A stretch of DNA of 64,000 bases from UBA1309 sp047605645 (GTDB taxonomy: Bacteria > Bacteroidota > Bacteroidia > Bacteroidales > Dysgonomonadaceae), in the NCBI GenBank assembly GCA_047605645.1, contig JASGFJ010000014.1:38397-102396 (forward strand). The letters are read 5' to 3'. Each line of letters begins with the position of its first letter. Positions within the stretch are counted from its first letter, which is position 1. Below are positions 25,140 to 33,014 of this stretch, piece after piece. A model generated the notes under the pieces. The model was not told the origin of the DNA, ran no database searches, and saw only the letters and a list, made by a program, of their open reading frames with translations. A program made the position numbers and the translations under genes.

Positions 25140-25405
25140 GGCTATAATACATAGGGCTTCATGCGGTCGTCACGACCCAGCATGAAGCACAGGTTGAACT
25201 ACATTCCCGATGCACTGCCGGTAACGAACGCACTGTATAGAAGTAGGATTATGGAGAAAGCGGCAGGTTTATGTAGCACCGCATTGGGAGGATAAGTGGA
25301 GAAAAGTCGGTTTCAGACTGTATTTCCGACCCAAATCAGCCGAAAACAGCTGGCTTTGATCCAGCAAAATGCCTCAAATAGCTGTATTTCGTAAAGTATA
25401 GACAA
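25140..25405. other. Truncated attC14 followed by unexplained segment with strong hairpin
   Basis: GGCTATAAT (25140-25148) begins attC14, but the rest is replaced by about 255 bp unlike the array. It opens with a nested hairpin (CTTCATGC/GCATGAAG stem enclosing GGTCG/CGACC). A short frame reads NYIPDALPVTNALYRSRIME, with no start or recognised family. Leader D follows. Probably a fragment of another element. Confidence 0.45.
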
Positions 25406-25973
25406 TTAGCCAATGGCCTCGTTTTCAGAAAACACCTTCCTGCAATTTTTACAAGTATTATATCTTTGATTTATCCTTTCTTTGCATTGAATTTCATTTT
25501 GAGAATCAACTTATTTGAAATACAGGAAATAATCCTATGGACAGTTATTGGGTTTCGGATTATATTGAGCATGAAGCAATTTCCACATACAAATTATTAT
25601 TAATTCAACTAGATAAGTTATTAACAGAGCAAAACATAGATTTGTTGAGGACTCTCATTCCTATCCAGCACTTTATGCGTTACCCCCGGAATATAGGCTG
25701 TCAGGTAAAATATCTATATCTGCTCACGTTATATATGTAAAGTGTGGCAACCTCAAACACTCAACTTTAGAGCTGATTTGAAAAGATTGGCTCCTTTTTT
25801 GTCTACTCAAAAATGTTTACCGGACAATAGTAATACAGAATATAAAATCACCATTTGATAATTTGGATTTGTAAAATAAAAAACAGATATTTGCAAAAGA
25901 GAATTTAACAAAAAGTGTGTATTATTTCCAAAATAAAGATATATTGTGGATAAAAATTTTACTAATAAATAAG
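25406..25973 (+). repeat. Leader repeat D, attI-like end
   Basis: About 568 bp matching leaders B and C from TTAGCCAATGGCCTCGTTTTC onward but lacking their first 90 bp or so. It ends ACTAATAAATAAG at the G (25973) that opens GTTAGCGGT, the half-site of the Hachiman-like cassette. The end differs slightly from the other copies (TTTTACTAAT for TTCCACCAAT). Confidence 0.8.
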
Positions 25974-26011
25974 TTAGCGGTAAGCTTAAACCAACATTAC
26001 GTACAAATTTA

Positions 26012-26923
26012 ATGAAACAAAGTTTACTTGATTTAGTTACCAACAGCATTCTGCTTGAGTATAGCTTGCCTAATAAAACATTAAGCTATCCAAAGTCTTG
26101 CATAACACATACAGACTTAAATGATGATTGTTTTAAAATTCATGATTTAGAAAAATTATCAAGAATTGTTTATGAAAGTATTTTGTACTACTCATATGAC
26201 CAATATCAACTTGAGGGAGGTTATAATCAAGGTATGTTTGAAAATGCGTTTAAGCGAAAATTCAAATTCAATGAGGCTGCTGATGAAACTGCTAAATTAA
26301 AGTTAGGCTTCTATGGTGAAGCATTATTATACTCATTGTTGAAGATTTTCTACAATAACGAAACATTGGTTTGTCGAGGGTACTTTTATGATATTCAAAA
26401 AAAATCTGAAGTTACAGGTTATGATTGTTACCATTTGATTCAAAGGGATAATGAATTAGAATTATGGTTTGGAGAAACGAAATTTTATCAAAATGGAATT
26501 TCTGCTGTAGATAGTGTTTTTAGCAACATTGCTAAAGCCATATCAAACGATTATCTTATCGAAACAAACTTTACGACAATTTTACAAAGCAAAGGAAATA
26601 TCCAAGATAAAAACAGTACAATTTATAAGATTCTAGATAAATGGGAAAAGTCTCTAATTCCAAATCTAGTAAATGAATTAAATGATAATAATATTAAATT
26701 AGTTTATCCAATTCTAATTACCTATGACCAACATAAAGATGGATACAATGATTCAATCAACGAAATAATTAAGCATATTAATACTAAATACAACACCACA
26801 AGCTTCCCAAATATTGGAATTGATTATTCAATATTTTTTATTTTATTGCCAATATCTGATGTAAAGCAATGTAAAAAACAAATTATAGAATGGATAGACA
26901 GCAAAGAACCCTTGATGCCGTAA
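26012..26923 (+). CDS. hamA: Cassette 15: HamA-like protein (Hachiman, DUF1837)
   Basis: 303 residues. Features of the DUF1837 family: KLGFYGEALLYSLLKIFYNN near 92-111, YDCYHL near 137, and ELELWFGETKFYQNG near 147 giving a PD-(D/E)XK-like D...E-x-K core; then DSVFSNIAKAISNDYL. In Hachiman systems HamA is the nuclease or DNA-degrading effector paired with helicase HamB; known from published work. Here it is followed at once by the helicase, overlapping it by 34 bp. Single cassette carrying both genes, bounded by leader D and attC15. Confidence 0.82.
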   Translation: MKQSLLDLVTNSILLEYSLPNKTLSYPKSCITHTDLNDDCFKIHDLEKLSRIVYESILYYSYDQYQLEGGYNQGMFENAFKRKFKFNEAADETAKLKLGFYGEALLYSLLKIFYNNETLVCRGYFYDIQKKSEVTGYDCYHLIQRDNELELWFGETKFYQNGISAVDSVFSNIAKAISNDYLIETNFTTILQSKGNIQDKNSTIYKILDKWEKSLIPNLVNELNDNNIKLVYPILITYDQHKDGYNDSINEIIKHINTKYNTTSFPNIGIDYSIFFILLPISDVKQCKKQIIEWIDSKEPLMP

Positions 26924-29280
26924 TTGCTTTAAATCAATTTCAAAATCAAGAATTACCAAGAAATAAATTCCTAGAAAAGGTTTGTGAATATTTTGACTTC
27001 ATTAAAAGTTACGAGTTAGATGACGCAGATTACCGTTTTTTAATCCATTTGTCTTCAAAGGCTGGAGTACCTCATTATTATGATATTTTACATAAATTCA
27101 ATAAAGATAAAATACTTTTAAAAAATGAAGAAAATGTAAAATTAGATGTTATTTCATCTCTAATTTTTGAATCGACCTTATATACAAACAAAAATTCTAA
27201 ACTTCATCTCTACCAAAAAGAAGTTTTAGACTTATTTACAACGGGGAAACTAAACCGTTATTTTTTATCTGCTTCCACTTCATTTGGAAAAACCCACTTA
27301 GTTTATGAAATAATCAATAAAATGAATTACAAAAATGTAATTCTAATATTTCCGAGCATTGCATTATTATCAGAAAATTTATCAAGGATAAAAGAGGGAA
27401 AGATCAATTTGACAAATGATTACAAAATCCATACTTTAAGCGATTCTGAGATTAATATATCAGAAAATAACATACTAATTTTTACACCAGAACGGTATTT
27501 ATCATACCTAGACAAAAATAAAGAACTTGAAGTAGATTTTATTTTTGTTGATGAAGTTTATAAAATTGACAACAGCTATATTATTGACGACGAAAGCAAA
27601 GAAAACGAAAGGGATATTGCTTATAGAATGTCGCTGTTTTTTGGTTTAACAATCAATACAAGCGTTGATTTATTTATTGCAGGTCCATACATTGATGTAT
27701 TTGAAAAAAGCGATGAGAAATACAATCCGTCATTTGATTTGTTTTTAGAGGACTTTAAGATTGAAAAAGTGCTTCTTAATGAATATGAGATTGTAAAAGT
27801 AAATAAATACTCTGCTGATATTAAAGTACAAACCAATTTTGATTCTCTTGACGTTAATTTAAAAGGGAAAGGAACAAAAAAAGCCAAGATTCAAGAATTA
27901 TTTGACCGTATTCTTTTGCAAAACGAAAACGCAATAATCTATTGCAACACCAAATCAATAGCAGAAAGTGTAGCTCGGGAATACAAAAGAACCGAAATTT
28001 CAACTGAAAACTTTTCTGATTTTTTAAATCACCTAATAACATCTTTTGACGAAAGATGGATTGTAATTAAAGCTCTAAAAAAAGGGATTGGTGTTCATCA
28101 CGGTGTTGTTCCAAAATATATTCAGAAAGAAATCATTGATTTATTTAATCAACCTGAAACCAATTTGAATATTTTGTCTGCCACGACCACAATAACGGAA
28201 GGCGTAAATACCACCGCAAAAAATATGATTGTATATAAAAGCAGTAAAGGTGGTGGCCAACATATTAAACCTTTACTAAAATTTGATGCTAAAAATATTG
28301 CAGGAAGAGCTGGCAGATTTATGGAGCATTATGTTGGTAGAGTTATTACTCTTGACAATGAATTTTTAGAAGTAATTGAACAAGAAGGAAAACCAATAGA
28401 ACATAAAAATTATGATATTAAAACGTCTAAAAACGAAGTAGAATTTGAAATGACTAAAGCTGAATATTTAGATGATAGAATAAGAGAGCAAATTGAAGCT
28501 TTAAGGAAACTACAAGAACAATTAGGAATTCCAGATTACATCCTTAATCAATTCAAAGTTATTAGTAAAAGACAAAAATTAAACCTTTACCAAACAATTT
28601 CTCAATTATCAACATTGCAATTATCGCTAATCAAAAAACTTATAAGTAGTTTAAATTCTACTACGATGAGTTTAGATAAAGATGGTTTTCAAATTGTTTT
28701 GAACATTATTTTTCCACAAGTAGAAAATGAAAAACTCAAAGCACTTATTGAGAATAAATTTAAATTCAAACCAATAGACGTAAATGAATATTCTATTTTA
28801 TTTGCCTCGTTAAGTAATTATATTTCAGGTGGTTTCTCTGCAAATTACAATCATTTTTTACAAAAAAAACTTAAAGAAAAGAAAATAACTCCAAGAGAGT
28901 TTTCTTCAAATTCTAAGGAAAAGGAAATTTCGGAATGTATTGACTCAGCAATGAGAGAAACAGCAGAATTAATTTATAATACATTTAAGTATCAGCTGGT
29001 TAAATATTTGGGCGTATTCAACTTAATGTATAAATACTATATTTCAAAAATAGAAAACAAAACATTAGACGAAACTTCTGGAATTGACATACTTCTAATT
29101 AAGCTTGAATACAACGCATTTTCGGAAGAAGCAAAAATAGCAAGCGATTACGGAGTGCCAAACAAAATTGTAGCTTATTACGATGCAAAAACAAGCGAAC
29201 AGGCGAGAACAATTCAAAACAGTTTTGATTCTTACGAAAGAAATATATTTGAAAAAGTAAAGAAAATAATAGAAAAATAA
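26890..29280 (+). CDS. hamB: Cassette 15: HamB-like SF2 helicase (Hachiman)
   Basis: 796 residues, SF2 helicase of Ski2-like type. Walker A/motif I FLSASTSFGKTHLVYEI (near 122-138), motif II DFIFVDEVYKI (a DEVY variant of DExH) near 215, motif V region LSATTTITEGVNTTAKNM near 428 and motif VI NIAGRAGRFMEHYVGRVITL near 470. Motifs are all present in order, so an active ATPase is expected. Immediate partner of the DUF1837 protein, which together define Hachiman anti-phage defence. C-terminal 300 residues are helical and unassigned. AT-rich, as are the other cassettes. Confidence 0.85.
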   Translation: MDRQQRTLDAVIALNQFQNQELPRNKFLEKVCEYFDFIKSYELDDADYRFLIHLSSKAGVPHYYDILHKFNKDKILLKNEENVKLDVISSLIFESTLYTNKNSKLHLYQKEVLDLFTTGKLNRYFLSASTSFGKTHLVYEIINKMNYKNVILIFPSIALLSENLSRIKEGKINLTNDYKIHTLSDSEINISENNILIFTPERYLSYLDKNKELEVDFIFVDEVYKIDNSYIIDDESKENERDIAYRMSLFFGLTINTSVDLFIAGPYIDVFEKSDEKYNPSFDLFLEDFKIEKVLLNEYEIVKVNKYSADIKVQTNFDSLDVNLKGKGTKKAKIQELFDRILLQNENAIIYCNTKSIAESVAREYKRTEISTENFSDFLNHLITSFDERWIVIKALKKGIGVHHGVVPKYIQKEIIDLFNQPETNLNILSATTTITEGVNTTAKNMIVYKSSKGGGQHIKPLLKFDAKNIAGRAGRFMEHYVGRVITLDNEFLEVIEQEGKPIEHKNYDIKTSKNEVEFEMTKAEYLDDRIREQIEALRKLQEQLGIPDYILNQFKVISKRQKLNLYQTISQLSTLQLSLIKKLISSLNSTTMSLDKDGFQIVLNIIFPQVENEKLKALIENKFKFKPIDVNEYSILFASLSNYISGGFSANYNHFLQKKLKEKKITPREFSSNSKEKEISECIDSAMRETAELIYNTFKYQLVKYLGVFNLMYKYYISKIENKTLDETSGIDILLIKLEYNAFSEEAKIASDYGVPNKIVAYYDAKTSEQARTIQNSFDSYERNIFEKVKKIIEK

Positions 29281-29288
29281 AAAGCCTA

Positions 29289-29419
29289 CAGCTAACAAGC
29301 GGTTTGCTATAATGCGGGGTGTATCTTCGCAGAAAGTTTTGTGGGAATTTGAAAATGTTTCGCCCGCGCGAACATTTGAGTTCCGCCGCCACTGCCCCAA
29401 ACTGCCGACCGTTACCAGC
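29289..29419 (+). other. attC15-like recombination site (last of array)
   Basis: CAGCTAAC at 29289-29296, L'' AAGCGGTTTGCTATAATGCG, interior CGCAGAAAGTTTTGTGGGAA, L' CCCCAAACTGCCGACC, R' GTTACCAGC at 29411-29419. Near-copy of attC13 in the left half. Confidence 0.87.
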
Positions 29420-29758
29420 AATTTTGAAACAACCTAACGGAATCTGACATACAATAAAACAGCAATATTTAATCATTGGAATTATAGCAATTGTAATTTT
29501 TAAGGAAGTTTTCCCGAGGTACAACACCAAAAAGGAGCAAGAGATGTACAAGTTATATTCGACATGACAGGCTGTTCGAAGTACAACTATTTTGCAAAAC
29601 AAGATGCCTTTATTTTCGATGTAGAAAAAGGGTACATTAAGCTTACATCCATCCCGCTACAGACCTCTTCGTTCACGCATTATGCTGCGTGAATGAAGAA
29701 GCGGACTGAGAACAGACAGGAAAACAATGCCTCGCATATCCCTTATCCTCTTCAAACT
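29420..29758. other. End of array: decayed small ORFs and hairpin
   Basis: No intact gene. A frame at about 29450-29570 reads KQQYLIIGIIAIVIFKEVFP with ATA where ATG is expected, and a second frame gives MTGCSKYNYFAKQDAFIFDV before a stop at about 29694. Both look like remnants of one or two small genes, perhaps a last cassette that lost its attC. A hairpin at 29667-29698 (CTTCGTTCACGCA paired with TGCGTGAATGAAG, one wobble) may terminate transcription from either side. Confidence 0.4.
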
Positions 29759-32242
29759 CTACTGTGTGGAAATTTGGATGCTCCTATTTCCAAAACTAAT
29801 AGGTATCGCAACTCTGATGCCCCAGGCATCGTATTTCATTTTATCGAATGAGATGTTTACGCCGAAATTCATGGCTTTAAAGAAATCAATATAATAACCC
29901 GCTTCCATATAATTTTTCTGCGACGGCGTGTAGAGGTATTTTAGCTGTACCGATTCATTAAAAAGTTTACCTTGCAGAAAGGGCAGGTATTTCAACAGTA
30001 TGTATTTGCTGTTGTAACCGATTTTTCCCGAAAGCCAATAACGATTCGTTGCCAAGGAATATGGGTTGAGCAGCATAAAGGTGGTCAGCGGATTTTTTTG
30101 AGTAAGATAGAAATCCCCGGAGGTATTAAAAAACTTGTAATCGGCAAGGTTCATTCGGGAAGAATTTCCCATGAATACGCCGCCATTGGCTTCATATTCC
30201 ACATTGCTAAACAAACTGGTCTTTATTTTTTGCGAGATCGCAGCCTCCAGACGACTATAACGCGCGCTATTATCCCAAACGTAAGAAAATGCTTCTGTAT
30301 AGGTCAATGAAAATGTCGGATAATCGGAGTGATCGTATACCTTACTATCCTGCTGAACCCTGTAATAATGTTGAGGTGTATATTGCAATCCGACAGCGCA
30401 AGATGTCAGGGATGAATAAGCGGGACTTTGGATATTCTTCGATATATTTTCCGCTTTTTTAAAGAAAGCGAAAGTCGTATTGTTCTCGAGAGGCATCCGC
30501 TTTGCAAATTGCAACCCGGTCGATAACCTCAATCCATTACTCAGGTCAATCGAATTGTTGATTTCTCCGTATTTCTTGCGATAGAACATCGAAATATTTT
30601 TTTGATAGAGAATAGAACTGTAAGCATTATCAAGCCGGTGAGGGCCTTCCGGGTTGAAGTCGGCAGAAATATCCCCGAATGAGAATGACAGGCGTCCGAT
30701 TTGCATAGGAGCATACCGTACCTCCAGGTTCGTTTTCCAAAGGATTGCCTTCCGGGCAGTCGTGTAATAAACTTCGGGAGTTACAATCCACTTATTTCCC
30801 GGAGAAACATTGCGGGATAAAGAAAAACGTTGCCCGATACCGAAGCCATCCACAAAGTTATAATCGCGTAGAGCGCCGATGACTCCGCCGTAGTTGAATG
30901 TCCATTTCGTTGAATCTCCTCCGACTTGTCCGCCTTGCAGCACATCAGACGGACGAAAGCGGGCATTCGTTTTTTCCTTTCGTAACGAATCCAGATGTTG
31001 TTGAATCGAATCTTTTTTGGCAAAACTTTCCATCTCCCTTGCATTTAGCGGAACATTGCGGATTTCATTCCAAAAAGAGGTGTCCCGTTTTGTCGCCAAG
31101 GTATCGGCCGTCTTCACATATCTGTCTTTATTGGCTAAAGTCAGGTTCAGGTTCTTCTTCTGTTTTACCGGTTTGTAATCGGTTATCTGCCGAAGCGAAT
31201 CATTCAGAATTACCTTATTGTATTTAACGGATGCGTGATAGGCAAAATTTCCACCATATCCGATAATGTTTGCATCCACATAATTCTTGAACGAGGTAGG
31301 AAGGAAAACACCGCCGTCGAGCTTGCTGTATGTGATGTAAAAATGCTGATTCATCCCGTAGATATGTGTTTCCAGTTCCGCATTCCGGATGTCCCAGCTA
31401 TTGTCTGCAATATAGAGATAACCGGAAAATAATTCGGGATCTTTCAGCTTCGGCATCACTTTTATTTTATTTACATTTTCACCATTCTCTTCCGTAAAAC
31501 CTTCGTAACGAAACTTATAATAATTGAAAGCAGCCGGATTTAGCGGAGAAATGCATCCCGTAAATTTCGGCTGATAAAGTGAGCCGGTGAATACTCCCAT
31601 TGTTCCTTTTGGATTTTTGTCGTCGGGAAGACTGCTCTTGAATGCTTTTACAGTCTGCTCATATCTATCGGGGGATGAAAACCGGACGGTGCTGTATGAT
31701 TCCTGCACAAAAAGTTTGTCTTTATATTCCGATGTTTTAATGCCACTATTGTCCTTACTGAGCTTGTCCAGCATTTTGTTTACCTTGGTCAACTCCATAT
31801 TGCCTTTGATGTAGCAATCGGCCTCATATTCTTTTACAATCAACCGATAGAACGGCGCTTTGGCGATGGCTTTACGCATGATTTCATACGCCGGATCTTC
31901 GTTGTTGGAAACAACCACTTCCTTCAGGTTGAAATCCTTTGCCTGTAACTCTATTTTGCGAAAGACTTTTTCCCCCGCAGCAATCCGAATAGTTTCGGAA
32001 AACGTTTCGAAACCGAGACAACGATAATCGACATGATAGGTTCCCGGTTTTAGCTTCACCTGAAATTCCCCGTCGTCATTGCATGCGACTCCCTGCTGTG
32101 TCTCCCGGATCAACACAGAAGCACTGACAACAGGTTGTTTATCTTTCCGGTGGATGATTTTGCCTGTAAAATTCTGAGCGGAAAGATGCAGGCAGGTTAG
32201 TATGCACAGAAGAAGGAAGTAGTAGGTTTTTAGGTTGTTCAT
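29759..32242 (-). CDS. DUF5686 outer-membrane protein with carboxypeptidase-like domain
   Basis: 827 residues from the ATG at 32242; an in-frame upstream ATG at 32275 would only add residues ahead of the signal peptide. Signal peptide MNNLKTYYFLLLCILTCLHL...SAQ, then a carboxypeptidase-D regulatory-like (beta-sandwich) domain (FTGKIIHRKDKQPVVSASVL, residues about 25-105), then the DUF5686 region with ELQAKDFNLKEVVV. The C-terminal half is rich in alternating aromatic beta-strand segments, consistent with an outer-membrane beta-barrel. Its role is uncertain; homologues are common in Bacteroidota surface systems. Confidence 0.82.
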   Translation of the reverse strand: MNNLKTYYFLLLCILTCLHLSAQNFTGKIIHRKDKQPVVSASVLIRETQQGVACNDDGEFQVKLKPGTYHVDYRCLGFETFSETIRIAAGEKVFRKIELQAKDFNLKEVVVSNNEDPAYEIMRKAIAKAPFYRLIVKEYEADCYIKGNMELTKVNKMLDKLSKDNSGIKTSEYKDKLFVQESYSTVRFSSPDRYEQTVKAFKSSLPDDKNPKGTMGVFTGSLYQPKFTGCISPLNPAAFNYYKFRYEGFTEENGENVNKIKVMPKLKDPELFSGYLYIADNSWDIRNAELETHIYGMNQHFYITYSKLDGGVFLPTSFKNYVDANIIGYGGNFAYHASVKYNKVILNDSLRQITDYKPVKQKKNLNLTLANKDRYVKTADTLATKRDTSFWNEIRNVPLNAREMESFAKKDSIQQHLDSLRKEKTNARFRPSDVLQGGQVGGDSTKWTFNYGGVIGALRDYNFVDGFGIGQRFSLSRNVSPGNKWIVTPEVYYTTARKAILWKTNLEVRYAPMQIGRLSFSFGDISADFNPEGPHRLDNAYSSILYQKNISMFYRKKYGEINNSIDLSNGLRLSTGLQFAKRMPLENNTTFAFFKKAENISKNIQSPAYSSLTSCAVGLQYTPQHYYRVQQDSKVYDHSDYPTFSLTYTEAFSYVWDNSARYSRLEAAISQKIKTSLFSNVEYEANGGVFMGNSSRMNLADYKFFNTSGDFYLTQKNPLTTFMLLNPYSLATNRYWLSGKIGYNSKYILLKYLPFLQGKLFNESVQLKYLYTPSQKNYMEAGYYIDFFKAMNFGVNISFDKMKYDAWGIRVAIPISFGNRSIQISTQ

Positions 32243-32459
32243 AAAGTCTGTTCTTAACAATTTACATAAAGACAAGGCTGCAAATATAATATTTTCGAAA
32301 ACGAATCCGGAATAAATAAGTTAAATAAAAGCTATTTCTCCCTTGAAAAGAAGAAAATAAACCAAAATACAAACCTTTTCACAACAAAATAACAACCCTA
32401 AACTACCAACGAAAATGATTAACTTTATGTCGTTAAAAATTTAATAAATATAGTGACCC

Positions 32460-32885
32460 ATGAAAAGTGATCCTAAAAATTGTCTTTATTGCCAGAACAA
32501 CGAGACTTTGCATAGCCTGATGATAGAAATTGCGACGTTAGGTGTTTCCCGCGTTTTTTTGTTTAAAGAACAGACGTATCGAGGCCGTTGCCTGGTGGCC
32601 TATAAAGATCATGTAAACGATTTGTTTGAGTTGAGTGATGAAGATCGGAATGCCTTTATGGCCGACGTTGTCCGCGTCACCGGAGCGATGGATAAAGCAT
32701 TCCATCCGGAAAAAATCAATTACGGTGCTTATTCCGACAAACTGTCGCATCTGCACTTTCACTTAGTGCCTAAATATGTGGATGGCCCCGACTACGGCGG
32801 CACTTTTCAAATGAATCCGGACAAAGTGTATCTGACAGAAGCTGAATATCAGGACTTGATAGCTGCCGTCAAAGCAAATTTATAG
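32460..32885 (+). CDS. HIT-family hydrolase
   Basis: 141 residues. Histidine triad HLHFHLVPK (residues 105-113, H-phi-H-phi-H-phi-phi pattern) and an N-terminal CLYC pair as in zinc-binding HIT members. Expected to hydrolyse nucleotidyl-adenylates or related conjugates. Starts with a short AT-rich upstream region; a strong hairpin terminator follows at 32899-32943. Stand-alone gene. Confidence 0.88.
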   Translation: MKSDPKNCLYCQNNETLHSLMIEIATLGVSRVFLFKEQTYRGRCLVAYKDHVNDLFELSDEDRNAFMADVVRVTGAMDKAFHPEKINYGAYSDKLSHLHFHLVPKYVDGPDYGGTFQMNPDKVYLTEAEYQDLIAAVKANL

Positions 32886-32898
32886 AAACAAAATTCCA

Positions 32899-32943
32899 GA
32901 GACAACAACCGGAAGATAAATCTGATTCCGGATGTTGTCTTTT
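32899..32943 (+). terminator. Terminator of the HIT hydrolase gene
   Basis: AGACAACAACCGGA (32899-32912) pairs with TCCGGATGTTGTCT (32927-32940) with one mismatch, followed by TTT. Lies 14 bp after the stop codon. Confidence 0.7.
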
Positions 32944-32981
32944 CGTAAGCATAGAATTATTATTATTCGCCGGTTTTGAGT

Positions 32982-32989
32982 ATTTTTGT
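32982..32989 (+). promoter_or_regulatory. Bacteroidota -7 element upstream of helicase gene
   Basis: TATTTTTG matches the TAnnTTTG consensus, 26 bp before the helicase ATG. No clear -33 TTTG at the usual 19 bp spacing was found. Confidence 0.35.
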
Positions 32990-33014
32990 TTGAACATCCA
33001 AAAACAGGAATAGA

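Noticed and set aside
25140..25405. Group IIC intron inserted at the attC
   Set aside because: No domain V (GAAA-capped hairpin) or intron-encoded reverse transcriptase is visible, so kept only as a speculative check.
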